Origin: Ceratopteris richardii
Taxonomy: Eukaryota > Streptophyta > Polypodiopsida > Polypodiales > Pteridaceae
Assembly (NCBI GenBank): GCA_020310875.1
Contig: CM035407.1
Location: 91,839,132 to 91,903,131, forward strand
DNA length: 64,000 nt
Reading direction: 5' to 3'
Of the stretch, positions 45,568-55,387 are shown piece by piece; the first letter of the stretch is position 1, and the number at the start of each line of letters is the position of its first letter. The position numbers were made by a program, and so were the translations under genes. The notes under the pieces were generated by a model. It was not told the origin of the DNA and ran no database searches. It saw only the letters and a program-made list of their open reading frames with translations.

Positions 45568-45699
45568 AATGAGAGTCGAGTCCTCCTTCTAATCTGATGC
45601 ATAGTTGTAGTAGGTGTTATTATAGGATTGATTTTGGAAGCTTCTTCCTCCACCTCTTCCAAAAGAATTCCTACCACCTCTACCTCTGAAATTTCCTCT

Positions 45700-46590
45700 C
45701 TAAAATCTACCACCTCTTGCTCTTTGATTAAAATTCTGATAATTACCATTATTCTGATTATTGTGCCAACAATCATGAGATAGATGATTGGTCTTACCAC
45801 ATATCCAACAAGCTCTTGCATTATCTTTGTTGTTTCTGCCTCTTCCTCTACTTCTGCCATTTCCTTTTCCTCTTATGAAATTTGCTTGGTTTGAAGTACC
45901 TTCTTCTTCACCTGATTGTTGCTTCCCTTTGTTAGCTTTCTTCTTGTCTTTAGAATACATTGCATGACCTGCACTCTTATCAACATCTCCTTTGATATCA
46001 TTCTCAAAAGTTAGCATATGACCTAACAATTGATTCAAATCAGGAGTAAAGTGATCTAATGAAAGTTCTGTAGATAAAATGAAGGGCTTCCACTTCTCAT
46101 CTCCTCTTAGCCCTGTGAGAATTTGTCTTACCAATTTGTCTTCTTCAATATCTTCATCCACTGCACCTAGAGAATCTGCAATGTCCTTCATCTTTGTCAC
46201 ATAATCAGAGATTGATTGTGAGGCCTTCTTCTTGAAGGTAGTAAATTCTGCCCATAGTGAAGCCTTCCTTGATTTGGTTGTGTTTTGGAAATGCTCCTCC
46301 AAAGCATTCCAAATGTCACATGCACTTTCAAGTCCTCTAATGTGAGGAAGCAAATAGTCATTGACTGCCATGTAGATTATGCTCCTTGCTTGAGCATCCT
46401 TCTTCATCCAATTCTTCAAGTCTGCAAGCTCCTCTCTAGTTGGGACACTAGAGTCTCTAAATTCTGGCTTTTCTTCATCTCCTGTGATATATCCCATCAG
46501 ATCTTTGCTCATAAGATGAGCTTCCATCCTCATTGACCATGCAGGATAGTTCTCTCTATCCAGCTTCTCAATTTGGAGACTATCTCCCAT
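45700..46590 (-). CDS. Copia B Gag
   Basis: 296 codons starting at ATG 46590, aligned with the start of copia A Gag (MGDSLQIEKLDRENYPAWSM). It contains the Gag core and a zinc knuckle CWICGKTNHLSHDC near residue 261. It ends at TAG 45700-45702 in the Arg/Gly-rich tail, where copia A has Gln. The same frame continues to Pol, interrupted only by this stop and the TAG at 45588-45590, so Gag and Pol were one polyprotein. Confidence 0.93.
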   Translation of the reverse strand: MGDSLQIEKLDRENYPAWSMRMEAHLMSKDLMGYITGDEEKPEFRDSSVPTREELADLKNWMKKDAQARSIIYMAVNDYLLPHIRGLESACDIWNALEEHFQNTTKSRKASLWAEFTTFKKKASQSISDYVTKMKDIADSLGAVDEDIEEDKLVRQILTGLRGDEKWKPFILSTELSLDHFTPDLNQLLGHMLTFENDIKGDVDKSAGHAMYSKDKKKANKGKQQSGEEEGTSNQANFIRGKGNGRSRGRGRNNKDNARACWICGKTNHLSHDCWHNNQNNGNYQNFNQRARGGRF

Positions 46591-46800
46591 TGTTTCTTTA
46601 CCTGTAGTCTCAAAACTTTAGACTTTACAAGGAATAAATGTACCTTAACTTCGAGTGTTGCTTCTTCTGATCCTTTTGATAGCTTCAATGTGTCTACCTT
46701 CAAGTTTTCTTCAACCTTTATCCTTTTGCACCTTCAAGATGTAAAGATTTGTATTTCTGCAGTAGTCGAAGTCTTCTTCACTTCAATTTTGACACATCCT

Positions 46801-46812
46801 GCTCTCATACCA
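46801..46812 (-). other. Primer-binding site of copia B
   Basis: On the minus strand TGGTATGAGAGC, one mismatch from the initiator-Met site of copia A, one base from the LTR. Confidence 0.85.
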
Positions 46813-46813
46813 C

Positions 46814-47843
46814 TGATGGAGAGTGTTAATCTCCAAAAGAACAAGTTGACCTTGAATTTAGATCACCTCTATATCAGGATCAACTTTAGACTCCACCAAA
46901 CTTAGAGAACATTCACCAATTTATCAGAAAATTGATTATTCTGAAAAATTCAACTTCTCAGAAAAGTCTGCTGTAGATTAATTCTTAATTGACTAATCAT
47001 TTGTGTAAAGTTTTTTATAAAACTTTGTAGACTACTTTGCCTTAAGGCTGCGCACCTTCTCCAACTTAAATCTCTGCAAATGATTTAGTATACTCTGAGA
47101 AATCATACAAACAAGTTACCTATGTGGAAAACACCTTCTCTGTAGTAGCGACTTTGACACCTGCAACTTCTTAGCTACAGTTCTCCCAATGTCGAACCCG
47201 TTTGATCAAGATCTTTTAGCCATAGATGGCTTACCTTCCAACTTAGATTTTAAGCCCTCACTTGTGTAAAACTTTACACCACACACTGAGTAATGTTCAT
47301 TTCTCTGAACATGAAATCTGCGCCAGTTTTGTCGACTCTCAGAACATCATTACATATGAATGTTCCTAAACTAAATTCTCTCAACTTGATTACAATTAGC
47401 CTCTCAAATTCTAGCCATAGATAGATTAGCTATGGACTTAGATACGTGCAGAAGGATTTCTCAAAAGATTAAACACAGAAGGAGCAGACAGCAAAATATC
47501 GGGCGCAAGTTTTTTCTTGATTACTCAGAAAGTTACAATTTTGTGTAGTTGATGAATTCAACTCACTTCTCATGTGTCTAATGACACTCTCTACTACTCA
47601 TATCTCTTCCTATTCTCTATTCTCATTCTATTCTACTTGCCCCAACTTTTTAACAAACATTTATAGGCAAATATATACAATCTTATGACTAATCAAAAGT
47701 ATGAGTCAGCTAATGTACATATGTGTACATATCTTTGAGTTTCTGAATATGTCCTTCCTTCAGCCTTCTGAATTTGTTCTCTTCTTGACTCCTTGACTTC
47801 ATTTCTTCATAATCCTTCAAATGATGATTGACATGCACCAACA
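46814..47843 (-). repeat. 5' LTR of copia element B
   Basis: 1030 bp, from TGTTGGTG (47843, minus strand) to CTCCATCA (46814). A minus-strand TATAAAT lies at 47659-47665. Confidence 0.96.
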
Positions 47844-49901
47844 ATGGAAATCTCACCCATTGCTTCATCGGACTCACATTTGCATGTATCACCCACATCA
47901 CGTAGCACACTCCACACGACACCTATCTGCACATCTCTTGCATCACTTGCCTCAACATCCACAATCCCTACCACAACTCCTACACCCATTGCATTACAAA
48001 CCACCCCGCATGTGTCATTTCCCACCTTTGCATCGTCATCATCATCCACTGTTAATGTTGCCATCCAATAGATGATACAATGTCTTCAACAGATTAATGT
48101 AGAGTATTCTTTGTTAGGGCAACAACATTCGGCCCTCCAACAGACTACGCACAATTTGCAGAAACAATTAGATGCACTAACTTTACAAAACCAGGAACTC
48201 AATATGAAATATCAAACCTTGGAAGCCAAGCACCATCAATAGCAGCAAACTCTTGAGGCACAAGTACAGGAGCGTGTCAAAGAAGTTGAGTTGTAGTTAG
48301 ATGTCTATTTAATGCGCAATGCTCAATTATCGTGCAACATGGTGCTCCTTCGAAGACATCTCAACGCAGCCAAGGAAGAAAATCAACACCTCCAACAACA
48401 AAACCACGAGAACTTTGAGGCTATCTTGGATAATCCAAATACACCCATTAGCCCCTCTCGTTTTCAAGTTGTTCCTGCGGAGTCAATGCAGATTCTCTTG
48501 GAAAACCATGCATGGGTGCTAGAAGATTACAACCGAGTACAAGAAGAATGCCAAACACTCAAGGAGACAAACAAGAAATTATTGCTAAAGGATTCAATTG
48601 GGCCTACCATTGTGCAGGAAGTCGCCCCACCAGCCCTCCTTGATGAATTGAACGTGTTATGCATGAAAGTACAAGAATTACAGACCCAGGTATCCAAAAT
48701 GATAGAACCCCCTCGACCACACTCTCCACCAGACTTGTCAGAACCCCACAAAACTATACCCATACCAGTTGATTTGAAGAAGGGTATGTAGCATTGCCCG
48801 GGGTTGGAGGTCGATCATCCACACAAGGCTAGGATACCTACGAGTTACCCTCTGGCATGGTTAAAAATGGTTGAAGAACTTGGCAAAACACATTCAGTGC
48901 GAGTTGATGCACGTTACATGCGATGGTCAACATTGAAGAGGTTATTTTGAAGTCTCCATATTTTGTTGCTATAGCACCCCACCGACACATTATGACGATT
49001 GAGATACAATATAAACCTTACTTCCTCTTGCTTGAGGAATGCAATTTCCAAATTGAAAGCGTTACTAAGAAGCACCCAACGCATGCCACTCGGTTTTAGC
49101 TAGAAGATGTTCCCCTAGAAGCAAAAAAAGGTCATATCTATCAACCCACATGGCGGGTGGAATTGCTCCAACAATATCCAAAGATGATGCACACATGGAT
49201 GCACGTGCTTGCCCACTTAAAGTACAATCTGTGCTATGGACCAATTCCTTGAAGATGCACCTGGAAGGCCTTTGCTATAAAATTTCAAAGCAATCGCCAA
49301 TGCAAAGACTGGCTCAACTACCCCTATCTCGCACCCCCCACGAATAACACTCCTACTGTCAGATATATGATGGCCATTATTCGTCATTGGTTCCCCTACC
49401 TGCATCGCATGACTGATGTTGCAGCACAAATGAATGAAAATAAATTTGATATGATGCAGATGGTATTCAAGACCTTTCAACGTGTCAAGGCTCCAATGGT
49501 GAACACACCAGGATTTGAACATGGAAATTTGGACTTAGTATATGACATGAGCATGACACCTTCACTCAAAGTATGTTATGCATGGCACTGCAAACTGAAA
49601 TACATGCCCGCATGCTACAAGAAGATGTTTGAAGACATGTTACCTACTGGCTTCTAGGAATATCACTCAGAAGTATTATCAGCTTGCCCACTGATTTGCT
49701 TCATTTGTTTGCCTGCAAACGCATAATGTATTCTGAGAATTATTTGAGAACACCTCTAGACGAAACCCAACCCATCGAGTGGGAGAAGCTAGAACGTGAT
49801 CTTATCAGGGGCATTCGAATCACAGAACATACTCTAGCCACATACCTTCTCAATAATTATATTACTCATGCACACTTAGGTTTTATCAGGGACGACAGAA
49901 A
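47844..49901 (+). pseudogene. Gypsy 1 3' ORF, second part (Ser/Thr-rich, coiled coil)
   Basis: Continues the split ORF. A Ser/Thr/Pro-rich segment (to about 48070) leads to a long Gln/Glu/Leu-rich region that should form a coiled coil: LQQINVEY, LQKQLDALTLQNQELN, then AAKEENQHLQQQNHENFEAI and EECQTLKETNKKLLLKD at 48312-48791. Further broken pieces are YMMAIIRHWFPYLHRMTDV, QMNENKFDMMQMVFKTFQRV and FEHGNLDLVYDMSM (49367-49657), and a last piece with EWEKLERDLIRGIRITEHTL (49684-49935). At least five stops or frameshifts are present. I recognise no family. Its place after pol and before the polypurine tract matches the extra 3' ORFs of Tat-lineage elements. Confidence 0.6.
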
Positions 49902-49915
49902 TGAGGAGGAGGGAG

Positions 49916-50532
49916 TGTTCAAGACAAAAGATTGAGCACAGGATCTCGTCATAGGCATAGAGGAAGCACATAAATTACTCATAGATTACTTCATCGTCTC
50001 AATAGTGATTTTTATCACTAAAACAATGTAATATATGTACATACATCTGATTACCGCAGTGCGACTCCATTTTATGCAAGCCGAGGAGTCCTCAAGCTTG
50101 AGGAGTCTAAGTAGAAATCTCATACCAATTTTCTTAATTTTTGGAAGCCGTTAGGTGGCTCAAATTAGATGTAGAACCTATTTTTTAAATATGTCGGTCA
50201 CTAGATGTGAAATCGGTCAAAACTAGGCAAAAACTATAAATATAACTAGAGAGCTCATTTTGGGGGTTTGTTGAACTTATGAGCTAGAAACTAGAAGAGC
50301 TATTGTAATTATTTGATGATGAATATGAGTATGAGTTCTTTCCTTGCCTTTCATTGATCTCCATCACCACTTTCCTTGTGTGTGTGTGTGTGTGTGTGTG
50401 CATGTGTGTGTATGCAATCACATTTCTCACCATCACCTTCATACACTTCACTTGCTCTTGATCTTCATATCGGCCTAACCTCTCCGTGGATTGACAATTA
50501 TGAGGTGGAGCTCCTCACGTTGGTACTCACCA
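49916..50532 (+). repeat. 3' LTR of gypsy element 1
   Basis: Preceded by the polypurine tract GAGGAGGGAG. It starts TGTTCAAG and ends ACTCACCA. CTATAAATATAAC near 50240 is the probable TATA box. A TG microsatellite (50377-50410) and GGATTGACAA near the end match the LTR at 33582. It is followed within about 20 bases by a gypsy RT fragment instead of unrelated flank. Confidence 0.75.
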
Positions 50533-50552
50533 TTGTACTAGAGTGACAGTAT

Positions 50553-51001
50553 AGAACTTCCTTGATGGGTTCTCGGGATACAATCAAGTAGCCATCGATA
50601 CTAAGGACCAGCATAAAACTGCTTTGCTATGGAATGGGGAGTGTATGCTTTTAGGGTTATGCCATTTGGCTTAACAAACACCCCAACTACTTTCCAAAGA
50701 TTAATGTGCCACGTGTTCAAGGAATTTATGAGGAAAAGCATAGAATTCTATGTGGATGACATGTACACACTCTTCTCAACGAATAGCTAACATACACAAA
50801 CTAAGGAAAATATTCAACAAGTGCACACAATATAAAGTCTATTTGAGTGTAGAAAAATGTGTATTCATGGTAAGACAAGGAAAGATCCTAGGACATATAG
50901 TGTCCAAAAATGGAATTTCAACTGATGACGACAAGATTAAGGTTATCTTAGAATTACGGAGACCCAAGACTGCAAAGGAAGTACAAGCCTTTATGGGTCA
51001 T
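50553..51001 (+). pseudogene. Gypsy 1-family RT fragment
   Basis: Broken frames give FLDGFSGYNQVAI, VMPFGLTNTPTTFQRLMCHV, the active-site YVDDM (about 50740), then LRKIFNKCTQY, GKILGHIVSKNGIST and TAKEVQAFMGHC. It matches the RT of gypsy element 1 (38.2-38.7 kb) closely. It starts just after an LTR end and stops exactly at the target site of gypsy element 2. Confidence 0.85.
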
Positions 51002-51948
51002 TGTTGAGCCCATAAAAGTCATGTTGGTCAAAGCCAACCGGTCAAAGTCAACAAGGTCAAGGTCAAGCCAACAGGTGCAAAGTCAAAGTGCCTAAGTGAC
51101 AATTAATTGTCCCGCAAAGGGTAAATTGGAGAAGCGGGTTGCGTATTTTTTCTAATTTCCCTAAGGATCAGAATGTGTTTTAAAGTATTTGGGAAGGTTT
51201 AGGTGAACCCCCTTTTAGTACACAAAGGAAGAATTAAAAGGGAATGTGAAGGCATGTGAAGCGGAAAAGTGTACGCACAAGTGAAAGTATGACCCCCATT
51301 AAAAATTTTGGTTTTACACTAAAGTCACTACAGGACAAAGGGCAATTCGTTGGCCGCCAACTAAAAAGAGAATCTTGGGACATCAAAGGAAGCCCAAGAG
51401 TCCATGGCAGTTAGAAGTCACGGGACCGGCGCGTTCAAAAGAGGACAAAGGCTATTCTTGGACACATTGAGAGTAAGGAGCAAGAGAGAGCTTCAGAGGA
51501 AGCAAGAAAGGAAAGGAAGAGCCACCAGTGTGCGACGACACTGAAGAGCGCAAGAGGTGTCAAGAGGAAGGTGTGCAGAGAAGGCGGGTTGGATTCCAAG
51601 AGTCCCAAGGTCTATTGTGTGTGCGCGGCCGAGATACCAATTCCTTAGCTTGGTGGAAGCTTAGTGCAAGGTGTGCACAAGGGAAGCGTGAAGCAAGTGA
51701 AGGATTGGTGCAGGAGAGGCCGCTGCCAGAGGACTTGAGATAATTGGTCTTCAGTAATTGACATTCTCTGAAGTTGTATTTAGTCATTGATTGGACTGTA
51801 TTCAGTCATTGTAACTGTTGCAAGATAATCAATATTCAAGGTTTCCAGGAGTACTCTTTTGCAGAAGTTCTCACTGTTATTCCATTTTCATCATCTCCTT
51901 TTTCTCCTACAAACCCTCAAACTCCTTCTTGTCCACGAATCCCCAACA
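51002..51948 (+). repeat. 5' LTR of gypsy element 2
   Basis: 947 bp, the same length as the 3' LTR at 61899-62845. It begins inside a gypsy RT fragment. No clear TATA box was identified. Confidence 0.97.
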
Positions 51949-51952
51949 AATT

Positions 51953-51970
51953 TGGCACGCACGGTGGGAC
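51953..51970 (+). other. Primer-binding site of gypsy 2
   Basis: TGGCACGCACGGTGGGAC follows the LTR after AATT. The TGG start and position fit a tRNA primer site. It is not the tRNA-Asp site used by the Tat-like elements at 27255 and 34196, and I do not assign the tRNA. Confidence 0.65.
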
Positions 51971-52108
51971 ATCCAAGGAGATTTGAGCATAGGAGACTAT
52001 ATATTGCCATTGGAGAGCAATATTCCAGTGTCGACAACACTACTCCAGTGGGCCAAAAGGTACATACTTTTATCAAGTGTCTCATTTTAAGTGGACTATG
52101 AATAGCTC

Positions 52109-55100
52109 ATGACCGCGACCCGGTCACAAACCTTGAGGATCAAGTGCAAGCAGACAAGAAGAAAGACGAACAGAAGATCATCGAGTCCACTTTCATCGAC
52201 TTCATCGGTAGGAAGCATGGCAGGACAGGTGGACCTAGAAATCTTGCTCTCCAGATTAAACATAAAATTTCCCTCCTTCAGAGGTTTAGCCCATGAGGAC
52301 CTAGATGAGCACATTCGAAGATTTCTTGCATTATGTAAGACTAGAGGTCTAATGGGTAGGGAAGATGCTTTCTTGATACTCTTCCCCGCCACATTGGAAG
52401 GTCTGGCAGACAATTGGTTTAGCCAATTTGCTGAAAATCACTTTACCTCTTGGGATTTGATGAAAGAGGCTTTCAAAAATCAATTTCAGCATGGCAACAC
52501 GGCTGAGATCATTATAGAAGAATTGGAAAACTTGAAATTGGGTCCAGGAGAAAAGTTCCCAGAGTTCGTGACCAGGGCCAAAGCACTAATGGCTAAACTA
52601 CCGGATCCACCACACGACTTCTTTGTCAAGAAGTGGTTAGCCAAACCTCTACCTGTGGTCACCCAATGCAAAATAAAAGAGTTAGTGCTACCTACTGCCT
52701 CTGTTGAGGAGTTCATCAATACGGCCACACGCTTGGAACAGATAAGGCACCAGTATGGTGCAACTTCTTCCCAACCATCATATGGTACAGAACTGGAGGA
52801 CCCAGTGATCCAGTTAAGAAGGGAACTGGAGGGCTTGAAAAGGAATAAGCCCTACACAGAGGAGGAGACTACTGTAGCTCAGCTGAGAAAAGAGATTGAA
52901 GCCCTCAAGCTCCAAAAGGAAGAGGAAGCCCAAGCAGAAGAACTAGCTCAGCTGAGACAGGAGTTGCAAGAACTCAAAGGAGGCGGCATTAAGAACGGAC
53001 TCTGGTGCTCCATGTGCAGCAAGCAAGGGCACATAGTAAGTGAATGTCCTTTGCTAAATGTGACTTGTCAATTATGCAGGAAGATTGGGCATGAGGCCCA
53101 TGAATGCCAAGTAAGGGGAATGCCGACAACGACATACTGGACACAAGGAGGACTTTTGCCACCAGCAAATGTAATGGAAGCAGTAGCAAACCAAGGTATC
53201 AACTATAATCCTAGACCGAGAACTAACTTTGCAAATGGGCCTAGAAGGCCAATTATTTGCTTCAGATGTGGAGAATGCGGGCACTACCAATCTAGGTGCA
53301 CTCTCCCAGAAAATGCACCTCCTTGCAGGAACTGTCCAGAAGCCAGAGACCATTATACCAACGGATGTCCTAAAAATCAAGCTTCTACTTCCGGAACCCA
53401 TCTCCAATTGATCTCTGTATACAAGGAGGAAAAATTACCTCAGGCCAATGAACCCTCACCATCTACCAGAGTGGTACAATTAGAAGAACTCGAATCTTTT
53501 GCAGTACAGACAAGAAGCAAGGGAACGGCAAGAGTGATAGAAAATCAAGAATTGATGATTAAGGAATTGAACAAAGACAGAGTTGCAATTGAAGACAAAG
53601 CTACCACAAGAGCAGACACAAACCAAAATGAATGTATCATAGGCACCAGTGATGCCATTGGGCATGCCTTCAACAGGGCTCAAGAAGAGTTTGGCAAAGC
53701 AAATGAAGCTCACTCTCTTAAAGAGTCAGAGGCTTCAAAACTACTCAAGTCAATGAAGAAGGAGGTTAGTATCTTTGAATTAATAAAGATGGATGGGAAA
53801 TTCAGGTCAGAATTATTGCAGATAATTGATGAGGCTTCTACTACAAGCTTAGTGGCCAAGACTGCTATTTTACATAAAGGGATAATTAGGGGGGAAGCAC
53901 CCCTTACGGATTATAAAAGTCCTCGGCTTATAATATCAATCAAGGGTCATGAATTTCAAGGTGTTATTGTAGATGGTGGTTCTGGTATTAACTTGATGCC
54001 TGAACATACCATGAAAAAGATTGGACTCCACCCTTCAAGACCTGCAAATTTCACGGTTACGCTGGCAGATCAGAGCAAAGTAAGGCCCTTGGGGGTAATC
54101 CCAAAAGTTCCACTTGAAGTACAAGGTAATCTATTCATTCTGGATTTTGTGGTTTTAAGATTGCCCCAGGTTGAAGGAGGATTTCCTCTCTTAATTGGAA
54201 GACCTTGGTTGAGGCATGCCAGTGTCATTCATGATTGGGGTAAGGACACTATGTGGGTTCAAAAGAAAGGGCAGGAGCTGACACAAATTCATTTAGAAGA
54301 AGGCCCAGACAATCAACGAAACACTAGTATGATGCAAACAGTGAGCATTTGCATGGAAACAGAAGCGGAGGATCAACCCCAAATAGATTTTGAGGAAGAA
54401 GAGGATATTCTAAGTTGGCTCCAAGCAGGCAACTCTTCTTCTTGTTTTGGAATTTTTCTTGATAATCCTGGCACGACTGAAGATTATGATGAAGACAAGG
54501 AAAAGGTCCAGGTTGATGGATTAGGAGAGCCCATCACTAACCACAGAAGGGGCAGGAAGATACCCCTCAAATACAAATTGGAGGAGGATGTGTCAACAAC
54601 GGATAACGAAGTTTCTAAAGCTAAAAACAAGGTAAAAAATTCTGAGGTTGAATGTTCTTTCCCAATTCAAGAAATCCCTGCAGGATGGATGCAGGACAAG
54701 GAGGAACACATCGAAGTCCAAAATACACCTGCTTATGAAGAAATGCACGAAAAGCTAGTAGAAGAAGACAAGGAAGCAGATGCACAAGGAGATAATATGG
54801 TAACAAGAAATCCGGTCCAAGAAATACACTTAGACACTCAAAACAATACTCAACCAGTTCTGGTGGCCACTTGGTTGTGGAGCCACCCAGAGCTCCTGGA
54901 AAAGGTAAAATCATTCTTGACCCAGTATGCAGATGTTTTTGCCTGGCATTATAAAGACTCAGAAGGAGTGCCTGCATCTTATGGAGAGCACAGAATCCCC
55001 CTGGTTGATGGAGCCAAACCCATCAGAGGAAGGAGCTATAGACTCAATCCAAAGTATGCCGAAGCCGTCTATGTGGAAATCCAAAAGATGGAGGATGCAG

Positions 55101-55387
55101 GAATCATCATTCTTGTGGAGCACTCAGAGTGGCTCTCACCTATGGTTATAGTACCGAAGAAGAATACAAATAAAATCAGAATTTGTGTTGACTTTAGAGC
55201 TCTCAACAAGGTGACCATTCCAGATGGGTTCCCTATGCCTTTTGCAGAACATGTCATTGAAGAAGTGGCTGGGCATGCCTTATATAGTTTTATGGATGGA
55301 TTCAGTGGCTATAATCAATATCAATACATCCAAAGGATCGGGAAAAGACTGCTTTTATCACACCTTGGGGAACATATGTGTATGTAA
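52109..55387 (+). CDS. Gypsy 2 Gag, protease and start of RT
   Basis: 1092 codons from an ATG 160 bp after the LTR. The Gag core is at residues 40-210 (FPSFRGLAHEDLDEHIRRF, LADNWFSQFAENHFTSWDLM). A Glu/Leu-rich coiled coil covers about 230-295. Four zinc knuckles start at C300 (CSMCSKQGHIVSEC, CQLCRKIGHEAHEC, CFRCGECGHYQSRC, and a variant CX2CX5HX4C). The protease site is DGGSG at D622. The RT N-terminus contains VFAWHYKDSEGV, EHSEWLSPMVIVPKKN and RICVDFRALNKV. It runs off-frame after GYNQYQYI because one base is missing near 55329-55330. The correct frame resumes in the next entry. Confidence 0.95.
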   Translation: MTATRSQTLRIKCKQTRRKTNRRSSSPLSSTSSVGSMAGQVDLEILLSRLNIKFPSFRGLAHEDLDEHIRRFLALCKTRGLMGREDAFLILFPATLEGLADNWFSQFAENHFTSWDLMKEAFKNQFQHGNTAEIIIEELENLKLGPGEKFPEFVTRAKALMAKLPDPPHDFFVKKWLAKPLPVVTQCKIKELVLPTASVEEFINTATRLEQIRHQYGATSSQPSYGTELEDPVIQLRRELEGLKRNKPYTEEETTVAQLRKEIEALKLQKEEEAQAEELAQLRQELQELKGGGIKNGLWCSMCSKQGHIVSECPLLNVTCQLCRKIGHEAHECQVRGMPTTTYWTQGGLLPPANVMEAVANQGINYNPRPRTNFANGPRRPIICFRCGECGHYQSRCTLPENAPPCRNCPEARDHYTNGCPKNQASTSGTHLQLISVYKEEKLPQANEPSPSTRVVQLEELESFAVQTRSKGTARVIENQELMIKELNKDRVAIEDKATTRADTNQNECIIGTSDAIGHAFNRAQEEFGKANEAHSLKESEASKLLKSMKKEVSIFELIKMDGKFRSELLQIIDEASTTSLVAKTAILHKGIIRGEAPLTDYKSPRLIISIKGHEFQGVIVDGGSGINLMPEHTMKKIGLHPSRPANFTVTLADQSKVRPLGVIPKVPLEVQGNLFILDFVVLRLPQVEGGFPLLIGRPWLRHASVIHDWGKDTMWVQKKGQELTQIHLEEGPDNQRNTSMMQTVSICMETEAEDQPQIDFEEEEDILSWLQAGNSSSCFGIFLDNPGTTEDYDEDKEKVQVDGLGEPITNHRRGRKIPLKYKLEEDVSTTDNEVSKAKNKVKNSEVECSFPIQEIPAGWMQDKEEHIEVQNTPAYEEMHEKLVEEDKEADAQGDNMVTRNPVQEIHLDTQNNTQPVLVATWLWSHPELLEKVKSFLTQYADVFAWHYKDSEGVPASYGEHRIPLVDGAKPIRGRSYRLNPKYAEAVYVEIQKMEDAGIIILVEHSEWLSPMVIVPKKNTNKIRICVDFRALNKVTIPDGFPMPFAEHVIEEVAGHALYSFMDGFSGYNQYQYIQRIGKRLLLSHLGEHMCM

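Larger units (their letters stand above)
41388..47843 (-). mobile_element. Copia element B, near-intact, TSD ATGGA
   Basis: 6456 bp with two 1030-bp LTRs (41388-42417 and 46814-47843), an initiator-Met-like primer site, gag-pol with two TAG stops, and the same polypurine tract as copia A. The target duplication ATGGA is at 41383-41387 and 47844-47848. By eye the LTRs differ at about 13 positions, nearly all transitions, so it is older than copia A. Its proteins are close relatives of copia A; the two gag-pol frames have almost the same length (1386 and 1387 codons). It lies inside the 3' ORF of gypsy element 1. Confidence 0.97.
33582..50532 (+). mobile_element. Gypsy element 1 (Tat-like), decayed, interrupted by copia B
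   Basis: In order: LTR (33582-34190), tRNA-Asp-like primer site, palindrome-rich leader, broken gag, broken pol, 3' ORF split by copia B (41388-47843), polypurine tract and LTR (49916-50532). The two LTRs align only loosely: shared TATA region, TG tract and GGATTGACAA end, with identity I would guess at about 60-65%. Pol shows only about ten disruptions in 4 kb. That mismatch suggests the two LTRs may not come from one insertion. No target duplication was found. Confidence 0.7.
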
